Below are positions 13,054 to 64,000 of a stretch of 64,000 nucleotides of DNA, in pieces. The number at the start of each line of letters is the position of its first letter. The stretch's first letter is position 1. Both the position numbers and the translations under genes were made by a program. Where the stretch lies: positions 4,030,001 through 4,094,000 of the forward strand of contig CAVNZM010000013.1 of the NCBI GenBank assembly GCA_963693365.1. Direction: 5' to 3'. This stretch comes from Amoebidium appalachense (Eukaryota > Ichthyosporea). The notes beneath the pieces are model-generated. The model was not told the DNA's origin. It ran no database searches and was given only the letters and a program-made list of their open reading frames with translations.

Positions 13054-13200
13054 CTATGCCCAGACCGTGACCGCTGCTTCTTTCACTTTTGATTTCTCAA
13101 TGCACTGTCGCCGGCGATGCCTACTGCCCCCAACTTGAACCTCGAGTCTTTCAGTTGTTGAGTATTTCCCACGGCCAAAGAAGAAGGCAGGCCCTCGTGT
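13054..13200 (-). CDS. unrecognised terminal-exon-like ORF
   Basis: Non-repetitive minus-strand open frame ending in TAG at 13054, with a possible acceptor near 13206 (ttgaaag). It encodes segments such as RGPAFFFGRGKYSTTERLEV and CIEKSKVKEAAVTVWA. It resembles no family I know and has no partner exon identified. It could be a fragment of an unknown gene or chance. Confidence 0.25.
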   Translation of the reverse strand, partial: TRGPAFFFGRGKYSTTERLEVQVGGSRHRRRQCIEKSKVKEAAVTVWA

Positions 13201-14489
13201 TGGAGTAAAGGCTTTCAAATGGCCCGGAGAAAGGTGTGGATGCCACCGGGTGTGTGTGTGTGTGTGTGTGTGCGTGCATGTGTGCGTGTGTGCGTGTGTG
13301 CATGCATTGTACGTGCGTGCATAGTGCGTGGCACTGCGTGCAAATATGCGTGTGTGTGTGTGCGTATGCAGTGTGTGTGCGTGCGCATGTGCGTGTGTGC
13401 GTGCCTGTGCGCACGTGCATGAGTGTGTGTGTGGGGCCGGGGGAGGGGAGGGGGAGGGAGGGGAGGGGGGGGGGGGGGGGGAGGGGTGCATACCTCATGA
13501 TGTACTACGGTAGACGTTTTTTGTGATTTTGCCAAGTGGGTTTTGGGGTTGTTGAAATGTGATTGTACAATTATGTGCCTCGCAAGGCTGCATATAGGCT
13601 ATGAACCGTTACACGTACATCATGCGTCTGCCTATGTGTGTGTGTGCGCCGGCTAGTGATAGTAGTTGTTGGTGACCTAAAAGTGATGGGAACCCTATAG
13701 TTGATGTTAAAGGTGTTTTGATGTTTGTACACGTTGCCTGTTCTTGCATCAAGTGGTCCGAATTTGGCTCCATGTGCTGTGTCTGCTCCTAACACAAAAG
13801 GGGGAGGGGGGAAGGGAGGGGCGGGGAGGGGGGGGAGGGGGGAGTGCACTTACACCATCTATTATGTAGCCATTTTCAACTGGTTCAAAGCTTTGGCATT
13901 GTTATCTGTCGTCAACAGGGTTTGTTCCAACACTAATCCTTAAGGTGGGTGGATTTCTCAGTTTATGACGACATCCCGTTATGTCGTATCCGATTGGTTG
14001 TTTCCACTTGGTTATTAACCTGAAACCGTCCTTACGGCTGGGCTATTCATCAGGCCTTATTATGGCTACATCACCGTCATCGACATCTAAGGTTCACCGG
14101 GACATGATCTTAGCTACAACCATTAACAGTGTTAACTAACGCATATGCATACAGTAGCGTACTTAACACAGCAGAAGCCGGTTTTTGTCAGGCTTTTTAG
14201 GAAGTACCTCGCCATGACGTCACTTTCCGTACGCGTTGCAGCACGGACTTGCTTACATGCCCATTGGTTGCCAAAAATAGCGCTGCCCAGGCAAGTTGCC
14301 TGCTATTTATGGAAATGGGACGGTGCCGTGGATGGTGACAAAAAATCCGCAGAGTTATATAAATCTGTTGCGATTATCAATGAGCGAGCAGACTGGTGGA
14401 AGTTAAGGGGACTCCAACTTTGAGTCTTGCCCTCCCCCCCTCCCCCCCCCCCCCCCCCCCCCCCCCCCCCGCCGCCCTCCCCCGCCTTC

Positions 14490-14680
14490 GCGCGAAAGGT
14501 TAAAGAGTCGAAACCCATGCTTTTGTGGTAGGAGGAACCCCCCTGATGATGGGCTCTGTTCAAGTGTATGTCTTGTGCCTGCACGCTCAAATTGTTGGCT
14601 TTTGGATTTCCTACTTATGTGACGTTTTGTTGTTTCTTTGTTGTCTCCTCCATATTTCCAACCCTCGAACGCATACATCC
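14490..14680 (+). mobile_element. family A copy in the opposite orientation
   Basis: The only clear family copy with sense on the plus strand: 'gttaaagagtcgaaaccc', 'cctgatgatgggctctgttc', 'gacgttttgttgtttc', 'tttccaaccctcgaacgcat', then a C run at its 3' end. It shows that the homopolymer belongs to the 3' end of the element. Confidence 0.8.
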
Positions 14681-15289
14681 CCCCCCCCCCCCCTGCTTTT
14701 CGGTTTTGGTGGTATACATGTATATTGTCTGAGGGCGATATGAATGAAAACAAAAGAAACCGCTGTTATAGTACAAGTGCTGTGCACGTGTAGAAATGTT
14801 ATTCACTACAGAAAGAAAAGTTCGAAACATGCAGATGGTAGTGTGGCTTCTAACTATTGACTGTACCTTATAATTAAGGTTGTGCGGGTGCCCGGCACGC
14901 TCGGGTGCATGTACCGCCCAACACGTCAACCACACATCACACAGGCAAAGACCCAAGATCAAAAAACGCCCCACGACGTGTACTGCCCGTGCACTGGTCC
15001 TCATACACAATGATTCTCAGGTTGCTTTAAAATTGACAAACCACTGCACACCGGCCTTTAAAGCCCCTTTAAAGTGTTTATTTCAACCATGACATATATT
15101 ATTGAGCAGGGTCTCTTGTTACCTATTTGTATGCCTACTGGTACTTCTACATACGGCACCACCAGGCACCCATATACAGCGACATCATACGTTGGACTGC
15201 AAGGTTAACAACAAAATCATTTACGCATCCTTTCGTAATCTCCCGTCTTCAATTCAATCCAAACTCTTCTTGTTGTACACCAACTACTG

Positions 15290-15320
<31 letters not shown>

Positions 15321-15503
15321 ACCCCCTCCCACCCCTCCCTCCTCCCCCCACCCCCCTCAATATATATATATATATATATAAAAGGACAACACAGACAGTT
15401 ATACCTCCTTTTTGTGCCCTCTGGCCATATGTTCAAGCACATCCAAATATCCAAATATCGAGCATCCCTGATTACTGTACCAGCCGCACACAGCCACTTT
15501 CCC

Positions 15504-15534
<31 letters not shown>

Positions 15535-15819
15535 ATTCCTCTGGCGGCCTACTTCCTCTCTAACATAGGGGTGCACACTAACATACTCACAAGTGAAGTG
15601 ACAAATACATTCGTGCAATTCCGTCAAAACCCGTTCGTTAGGAAAACTCACACATCCCATCAACAGTACATAGTAATTCACAATGCAAACACATTCGTAA
15701 TGAATACATGGAGCATCTCCCTCCTGCTTTCTGGTGGGGAGTGAGGGTAGGGCCCAAAACATGTCGCCTCTGATTGGTTCCTACAACTGTCGCCATGTCC
15801 AAATATGGCAAGTGTGACG

Positions 15820-56973
<41,154 letters not shown>

Positions 56974-59900
56974 CTGCATAGAAACATAAATCTTGCAAGT
57001 CCTATGCTTCTATTCCATTAAATACGACATAACCGGTCTCTAAAGGACATGATGCCCTGATCTTTTCCTTCACCCGTAAACCTCCCACCCCCCACCCCCT
57101 CTCTCCCTCACTATCTCCCTACTTTCCTCCCTCTGTTTCAATTTTCCAAATTCTTGAAGTCACAAACATTAAGCTGTAATCCAGCAAAACTCAAAGCCAA
57201 AAACATCGCATCTTGCCTCTTCCCCTCAACGTCATCGGCTCCCATCTTCCAAACACATACACCCCCAATTCCACTCCTTGATGTTTGCCACCTTCCCCCC
57301 TCTGCCCCCTCCCCAGCCTCCCACACACCCTAACCCAACCGCACAACCCCCTCCCCCACCTAATATTCATTCCCAATCGCCCCCCTCTTTCTCCCCCCCC
57401 AAACGCACCACCCCCCACCCTGGTCCGCCCCCTCCCCCTCCCCCCCCCCCCCCCCCCCAAACGCACCAACTCGCCCACCCACCCAATCAACCCATTCACT
57501 CCCACTCCCACACAGAACATGCCTCACGAAAAGACGGTGTGGGGGCCCTTTATGTGCATATGTCTTTACAGCTCCCTGAGTGGCTGCATATACCCTGGCC
57601 ATCAAGACAGCGAAACAGGGAGAGAAACGGAGAGGGATGAAAGGGAGGATTTGAAGGGGGCAGAGGGGGAGGGGGGAGGAGGGGGGGGGGGTTTTGAATG
57701 CGTCAAAAAGTACGAAGTACACAAGAACAAACGGATAACACGATGCAGAATGCAAGCCATACATAAAGAGTATGCATAATAAGCAGAGCCCATCCTCAGG
57801 GGGGGCCCACGTCATCCACAGTACCCGAGTTTCGACCTATTCCCCTCGTTAACGAAACCCAACTCAGATACTGTTTCACTTGAACATGAGTAGGTCACCC
57901 GTCTTGATCAGAGACGAGCAGGGTTGCTTATGCAGGCAAGGGCAGTGGGAAAGGCCGGGGGTTAAAGTTGCAGCAGTAAGCAGAAGCAAGAAAAATATAG
58001 ATAGGAACTCAGGAGACGGGGCTTCTAGGAAGCTCCCCCGTCGATACCTAAGTCGATACTTCCCTGGCTAACATACTACACCAGCTGAAAAGAATTAAGT
58101 CCCGAAGGCCACAGAATTCGTAATCAGAGGGGAAAATATGAGATTTGACCCACGCCGCAGGGTAGTAACACGCTTACTAGGGGGGGGGGGGGGGGGGGGA
58201 TGCTACCTCCGGGCCCACGACGAGAAAGTATGAGACTATGGAAGACCATGGCTGGCTGGAAACGGACGGACTATCCATGGCTGAGGGGGGGGGGGGGGGG
58301 GGGGGATGTATGTGTTAGAGCGTTGGAAAATGGAGACACCAAGGAGGAAGGGGGGAAGTGGGGAACTGGGGGAGGGGGGGGGGGGGGGGGAGAGGGGGGA
58401 TTGAACCGTTAGGGGGGGGGGGGGGAGGGGGGGGGGGGGTTAGGGGGGGTGGGGGGAGGGGGGCGGGGGGTTCCAAACACACTACAATAGACCGAGGGGT
58501 TTAGCGGAACACTCTGTCGTATAAATATCGAAACAAACAGAATGGAAAAGACAACGAACATCTGTATACACGTGTTCATCAGCCCTGCTATCAACGATGC
58601 ACTTGCAATTTCAGCGGCTAGGGTCGCCATTGCATACAAAATAACATCATGCACTCACACACACAAAAGCCTGAGCCCGCACACGGGCACACCAAGAGCC
58701 CAAAACGCGCGCACACACACATTCTTCGACACTGTCGCACACACAACCACACACTGGTCCACAAACACGAGAACATGCACAGAAGCGGCAAGTAAACTAG
58801 TGAACTGAGGGCATCTCTTGCACACCCGCAAGACGCACAGGAACACCATGGCTGTATAACAATTCCCTTGCTATACAAGGATACGGTTAGAGCCCTTCTC
58901 TTCCGCTCTCCTACCCGTATACTCTTCTCCCCAATAAGATCTCCCCTCCAAGCCCCCTATTCCCTCACCCCCGTCACCTCCCTGCCCCCCCCCCTTCCCC
59001 CCCAAAGGAAGCCCCTCCCTCTCTCACTGCCCACAGCCCCCAGCCACTAAGCACTCGAGATCTTATCGCCTCATCATCATACTTTTTCAACCAACGCCTT
59101 CGGGAACGAAACAACTTTATCACCCCCCTACCGTTTTTCCCACTCTACGACATCTCCTGAAGTCCTAATAAGCAGGTGCACGTATCTGCTCCACCAATTC
59201 TCCCTTTTTCCACACAATCCTTATATCCGAGCACATTAGCTCTGCGAAAATGCTAGTCCGCGAAAAAACATCAGAAACCATAAATCAGTTTTACGGGCGG
59301 TGAGCCTCCCTCCCTCCGCTCAGCATAGCAACCGTATTCCTCTCTGTAGCCATAGGCACCCCTTTCTTTAACTACTTCGTATATCTGCACCCACGCCCTC
59401 ACCTATCCGCTTGTGCACTCACGCACTATACAGCACCTATAGTATAGTAAACCTAGCTGTAGTTACAGTGTTAAAGATACACATACTATACGTATACTCG
59501 CATTATTTCTATTTCCCTCCTCTGTCGACTGAGTAAAACGAAAAACGAAATTGAGCTTCGGCCGCGGGGCTGCGGCCGGGCCCTTCCTAACAAAAACATA
59601 AATATGGTGAGAATAATTTTCAGGGCTTCAAATTACGCAAATTCGATCCAATTGTTTCATCGGCAGACATTTTCGACGCTCATAAATGTTTATGTTTCTG
59701 GTGGCTCGCCCTTTCTTTTGATCAAGGCACCTGTTTTTTTGTAAACGTACTTACTACTATGATATTGTAGTAAAGACTTGACCGGAAAGTGGTATATACA
59801 TTTATATCACCTTATGGAACGTACCTTTCATATTCTCCAACTCTGTACTTCCTCCCCCCAGCAGATCCCCCCAGCCCGGAGTGAGGTGAGGTTCGTGGTG

Positions 59901-60412
59901 GCGGTGGCGGTGGTGGCGACGGAAGGGGAGGGGGGGGAAGAGGGGGAGGGGGAGGGTAGAGCGGGTTTTAAGGGGGGGAGGGATTCTGAAGGGGTTTTCT
60001 TTTTTTTTTTTTTTTTTTTGTGGGAGGGGGGGGGGAGATAATACCTCTCTGGCAAGTTTGGACATGTACAACTGTTCTACCCCCCCCCCCCCCTCCCCCC
60101 CCCCCCCCCCCCCTTCCCCTTCCCCTCCCCCATCACCACCACCACCACCACCACCACCAACGGTCTTACCGCCACCTCTCGCCTCTTCCGAGAGTCTTTT
60201 TCCCACTCCCTTTCTAAAACACTTGCACACTAGCGTGCCCATGCGATCACACGCACAGACTTGCACACACTTCCATCCATGCTCTACACCTGTGTCCAAG
60301 GAATCGCAATCGTGTGGGCACACCGACCGTAGACAGGACCCGTGTGCCTTCGAATTACCGCTCTGCAGGCAGCAGCCCGGTCCCATTCATGTACTCCCTC
60401 TTGACCCCCCCC

Positions 60413-60463
<51 letters not shown>

Positions 60464-60998
60464 TCACTCACACACACACACACACACACACACCCTTTAC
60501 CACGAGGGATCACCCATCACCCAGTGCCAACCTCACGTGCACCCTTCCCGACTTCCCGAGTATCACACAAAAAAACCAGGGTTGATTCATTACCCCCCTT
60601 CCCCTTGCAATTGCATTTGCACTCATACACAGGCAGGCACAAGCTCGACGCAGCATCATACTGATAAGTTTTCTGGCATATGCATGTTGGCACATGCAAC
60701 CAAAAACATTTGTACAATTTGTGGGGCTGCACCTCCTCAGTTGGTGACATAAGGTACACACAGGTATGATACGTGTGCACACATCGTGCAAGCAATCAAG
60801 GCATTGAACCGTATTGTTGTTTGGGATCGATCCACGGGATCATGCTTGCTCATCACGTGCACAACGGACTAAAAAGGCGGCTGATCCGCCTGCCTCCGCC
60901 AACTATCGGGCCTCGCGGGCCTGGGGGGGGGAGGGGATCATCGGGGAGAGTGCAGCTGAGTACCAGATAGCACGGTAGTTAAGGAAAATGTGGGCGGG

Positions 60999-61043
<45 letters not shown>

Positions 61044-61192
61044 TTCCAGGCTAAACTCACAACCTCCCGGCCCTCCCCCGTGACCCCCCACGCAACACCC
61101 ACCATGACGCACGAACAAGCGCGCTCATACACACCGTCACACACACGCACACGTACACGCACACACACACACACGCACATTCACACGCGCAC

Positions 61193-61224
<32 letters not shown>

Positions 61225-62706
61225 GCGCGCGCGCGCGCGCACTTCCTTATGCATGGCTTGTACACGGGCTGGGCGGGAGGGAGGCCTTACACGGGCACGT
61301 ACGACTACCCGGCGGAGTCCGCTCCGCTCACTCTCCGGGGCTCTCGAGAGCTTAGGCGAACGTCTGACTCACGCAGCGTGTCATAAATGATTCGTGATTG
61401 TCTCCCCTGAGAGGTTTTCTTACACGTCGAGATATAGCTAGACAGTCTGAACGTCTTCCTACACAGTGTGTAATGGGCGTGGCCGGCGCGTGGCCCAGCC
61501 TGGGGCTGCACGCAGGAATGTAAACAAACGGGTTTGAATTTCTAGCTTTACCTCATTAATAATTTGTCGGGTTTCCGGATGTCGCCCCAACAAAGACATC
61601 TGTCCATGCGACCGGGAAGGGTGTCGAATTCCCTAATACAAAACATAAACGCTCCAGAATTGTTAACCCTGGTAAACACCAATTAGTGAGCCCTCTGTTG
61701 CAGGCGGGGGATAACGAAAATAATCGTCGTAATTACGATTAACGAAAGACCCCGATACGAATAAGGTTAGGGTGCCGTCGTAGCAGCTTTCGTATCAGAA
61801 GTATAGCATTATAAACGCTTTAAGGCCCCCTAATATCTAACTGTACCTAATTTTTCCAATATTTTTGTTCAAGAACATATCTACAGCGCTTCTCATGAGC
61901 AATATGGAACCCCGACAAGTGTCCAGGGCTTGTAATTGTGCGATACCTAAATTGTAAAAATGCGGATTTTGAGTTTTGTGACTGGAGGGGTGTTTTTAGA
62001 TGGGCTTGCAGACCCCAAGAACCCCCAACCGTTACGATTAAGAAACTGTCCGTTACGATTAGCCAAAGGACAATACGGTTAAGCTGGCCAACCCCAGCCC
62101 AACCCTGCTCTGTTGGTTAGAAAAAGCCAATCATTACTCCGTATTTTATCATGGCAGCGCGCGGTTAAATTCAATTGAGTCCAGCACCGTCCACTGTGAC
62201 GTATACACCGCCCAGTGTACAGCTGATGAATTCGATTTTTGATATCTTTCTGTTTATAATGACCATAGTTGAATTACTCCTTTTTTCCTCTTTCCTTTGT
62301 TCCTCTTCTTTTGCCTTTCAAGTTGTTCTGACCATCGATGTCAGTGCAGCTGCGCAGCTGCAGCTTCAGAGTCGCCATCAGGCCGTGCTCAACGCGTTTT
62401 ACGAAGAGTCCTCCGAGCACATGCAGCATAAATATGTTCCTGGCAGATCATACCAGAAGCAGGGTTATAAGTGATATCAGTCGCACCCCCAGAGATGTTC
62501 GCCTATGTAAGCGTGTGCGAAACCAATCAACCGAGGCACATCTCCTTACATGTGTTTCGAAGCCGGCTCATCTTTCACCTGCGCGCACATGCAGCGGCTG
62601 AGCAAACAAAGGAAAGTTCTGTTAACAGTTTGTTAGCGTTATTGTGTTACTGATAGACAACAGTAGTCGTACTAAGTGTGCAGCCAGTGGGGAGCCTGAT
62701 AGCACC
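56974..62706. other. upstream region between divergent DENND4-like and lipase genes
   Basis: Expected to hold the missing first exon(s) of the DENND4-like gene. Weak minus-strand candidates are LYMSKLARE (60050-60076, acceptor gaacag, donor GTATTA), a segment ending ELENMK before GTACGT near 59831, and an ATG at 61254 four codons before a GTGCGC donor. None joins in a convincing phase. A CpG-rich block at 61230-61530 may be promoter. 58480-59780 and 61550-62600 look like unique non-coding DNA; CCGTTACGATTA recurs twice at 62027-62060. Confidence 0.45.
57692..58180 (-). mobile_element. family B copy, longest
   Basis: Full set of family B blocks from 'tgaatgcgtcaaaaagtacg' to 'gaaaatatgagatttgaccc' and 'cgccgcagggtagtaac'. 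Reference copy for the family. Confidence 0.87.
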
Positions 62707-64000
62707 ATGCAAAAACACACATCTATTGCCCGTGTCCTCGTTTTCCTGGCCGTGGCCATATACTACGCCACAGCAAATCCTGTTGTGCGTCGTGGCCTCG
62801 TTACCATATCGTCCATATTCAACAGCGGCCAGGCATGCATCAACTGCCTTTCAAACAGTGGAGGCAACAATCCAGTGTGTGGGACGGATGGCAAAACATA
62901 CAACAACCCTAACTGTCTTATCTGCAAACCCAATGTGGCTAAGGCATGCAACGGGGCTTGCCCGTGCAACGAGTCCTTCGGTACCGGTGGGTCGTCTGGG
63001 CCGACACAACCAACGTCCAACACACGTACCACAAACCCGGCGCCCACTACTCCGCCGTCCAGTGGAGGAACAGGGCCCATATTGCCACCAAGCGGAGGAG
63101 GAACAGGGCCCATATCGCCATCAAGCGGAGGAGGGACAGGGCACATATCTCCCACAAACACCAAAAGTAACTGGGTGGACCTGTACTACTCAAAGGTCCC
63201 CCACACCTTTTCCGGGCCCATTCCTGCGTTTCCCTTCCCCCCACCGTACAGCTATGCACCCATGCCCGCATGTGGGAACTACAGGTACAAAGATGTGTTG
63301 AATAACCTGACCGCATTCAACCCTTCCTTGGGCGTAGATAGCGTCAACAACATCTACATGGCGCTTCTTCTTTCCGAGAGTGTATACCGGTTGAATCTTT
63401 CCTCTGCGGACATGCCACTGTGGTGGTCGTGTCTGGGTGCGCGCAAGATCGAACTGATAGACACGCAGAAAAATAATGAAGCGGCAATTCTCGTGACAGA
63501 CAACGCTGTTATTGTTCTTGTGCAAGGAAGCAACGGGGAGGTTCCCTTGTTCAACACCGACTGGTTGTCTAATTTGAAGATATTATTTGCTGATGCACCA
63601 TCGTACCTCGGAATGCCCGGGGCACACATACACGCCGGGTTTCTCGAATCAAGCTGGGACCTTCTTCAGAACGGCTACCTTGAAAACAAAGTTCTGTATC
63701 ATTGCGGGCGCAGATTTCCGCAAAACTGCACCATTCTAATTGCTGGGCACAGTAGGGGTGCGGCCATATCACCCTTACTCGCAGCCCATTTCCACCGTTT
63801 GAGCGCGTCAAAAAAAGTTTTTGTTGGGGGTGTGTTTTCGTTTGAGAGCCCAAAAGTTGGTGATGAAGCATTTCAGACATACTACAGTAGCTCGGGCCTT
63901 ACCTTCCGGACGGCAAGGGGTCTTTACAAAGACGATGGCGCGGTTGGTTTCCCCCCCGATGCTACGGGTTTTAGGCATGTTGGCCGGCCTTTTGTCGTCG
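62707..64000 (+). CDS. secreted Kazal-domain class 3 lipase-like protein (partial, runs off the window)
   Basis: Open for 431 codons from an ATG in a good context (CACCATG). Residues 1-25 form a signal peptide (RVLVFLAVAIYYATA). Residues 44-87 are a Kazal-type domain with eight Cys and the core VCGTDGKTYNNPNC. Residues 99-153 are a Pro/Gly/Ser/Thr linker with three 11-residue repeats (SGGGTGPISPS type). From about 190 comes an alpha/beta-hydrolase fold of lipase class 3: nucleophile elbow GHSRG with Ser349, FESPKVGD (379-386), acidic candidates D409/D410, and GFRHVG (421-426). The catalytic His usually lies further on, beyond the window. Likely a secreted ester hydrolase; substrate unknown. 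No intron in 1,294 nt, unlike the neighbours. N-glycosylation sites (NLT, NLS, NCT) agree with secretion. Kazal domains usually inhibit serine proteases; here it may protect or anchor the enzyme (inference). Confidence 0.9.
   Translation, partial: MQKHTSIARVLVFLAVAIYYATANPVVRRGLVTISSIFNSGQACINCLSNSGGNNPVCGTDGKTYNNPNCLICKPNVAKACNGACPCNESFGTGGSSGPTQPTSNTRTTNPAPTTPPSSGGTGPILPPSGGGTGPISPSSGGGTGHISPTNTKSNWVDLYYSKVPHTFSGPIPAFPFPPPYSYAPMPACGNYRYKDVLNNLTAFNPSLGVDSVNNIYMALLLSESVYRLNLSSADMPLWWSCLGARKIELIDTQKNNEAAILVTDNAVIVLVQGSNGEVPLFNTDWLSNLKILFADAPSYLGMPGAHIHAGFLESSWDLLQNGYLENKVLYHCGRRFPQNCTILIAGHSRGAAISPLLAAHFHRLSASKKVFVGGVFSFESPKVGDEAFQTYYSSSGLTFRTARGLYKDDGAVGFPPDATGFRHVGRPFVV

Larger units (their letters stand above)
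10445..15819. other. intergenic region between FCF1 and DENND4-like gene
   Basis: No recognised gene. It contains a purine-rich (GA)n/G tract at 11090-11430, G runs near 11290, 11910, 12020, 12755 and 13460, (CA/TG) tracts, an inverted family A copy (14490-14680), a C run followed by (TA)n at 15291-15380, and an AATAAA on the minus strand (15078-15083) that could serve as the DENND4 polyadenylation signal. A 92-codon plus-strand frame at 14145-14423 has no recognisable features. Confidence 0.5.

Noticed and set aside
14145-14423. 92-codon plus-strand ORF
   Set aside because: No recognisable motif, flanked by CCAAT- and TATA-like sequence and a repeat; likely chance.
62678-63301. 207-codon plus-strand ORF overlapping the lipase start
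   Set aside because: It is a +1-frame shadow. The frame from 62707 has signal peptide, Kazal and lipase motifs and stays open to the window end.

Overview
This 64-kb window is eukaryotic nuclear DNA. Split genes with GT-AG introns are embedded in an extraordinary density of simple repeats: homopolymer G/C runs up to about 90 bp, (TG)n/(CA)n up to about 210 bp, minisatellites and dispersed repeats. The gene content (an animal-type DENND4 protein, FCF1 and a Kazal-domain secreted lipase) would suit a unicellular relative of animals or another protist with a repeat-rich genome. That assignment is inference; no rRNA or organelle marker is present.

Layout. (i) 1-3057 holds no recognised exon, only dispersed repeats and microsatellites. 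(ii) 3058-9760, minus strand: FCF1 (UTP24), the PIN-domain protein of the small-subunit processome, in at least six coding exons. Its start codon lies upstream (10444 is a candidate) and its last few residues are not located. (iii) About 10.4-15.8 kb: intergenic, with one unexplained terminal-exon-like ORF. (iv) 15820-56973, minus strand: one very large gene for a DENND4-type Rab exchange factor. I rebuilt it by hand from 45 small exons (38-160 nt) whose splice phases agree at nearly every junction. Read 5'->3' on the minus strand it gives an MABP domain, uDENN, DENN core, dDENN, a PPR-like region, a CPxC...CPxC module and a conserved C-terminal part. The true 5' end lies above 56973. (v) 57-62.7 kb: upstream and intergenic DNA between divergent genes. 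(vi) 62707 to the window end, plus strand: an intronless secreted protein with signal peptide, Kazal domain, short-repeat linker and class 3 lipase domain, cut by the window edge.

The introns are the remarkable part. Many 5' splice sites are followed at once by (GT)n, or within about 20 nt by a long C run. Three related dispersed repeat families (here A, B, C) share a core and a conserved hairpin and end in a poly(C) tail. All but one copy lie in the same orientation as the host genes, and several are joined head to tail through G/C runs into composites. Two exons of the DENND4 gene are wholly or partly duplicated by tandem duplication, and a 33-bp minisatellite repeats an exon end with its splice donor. 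A 700-bp piggyBac-like MITE sits inside a decayed family A copy. Almost all long open frames here are translations of simple repeats and were not called as genes.
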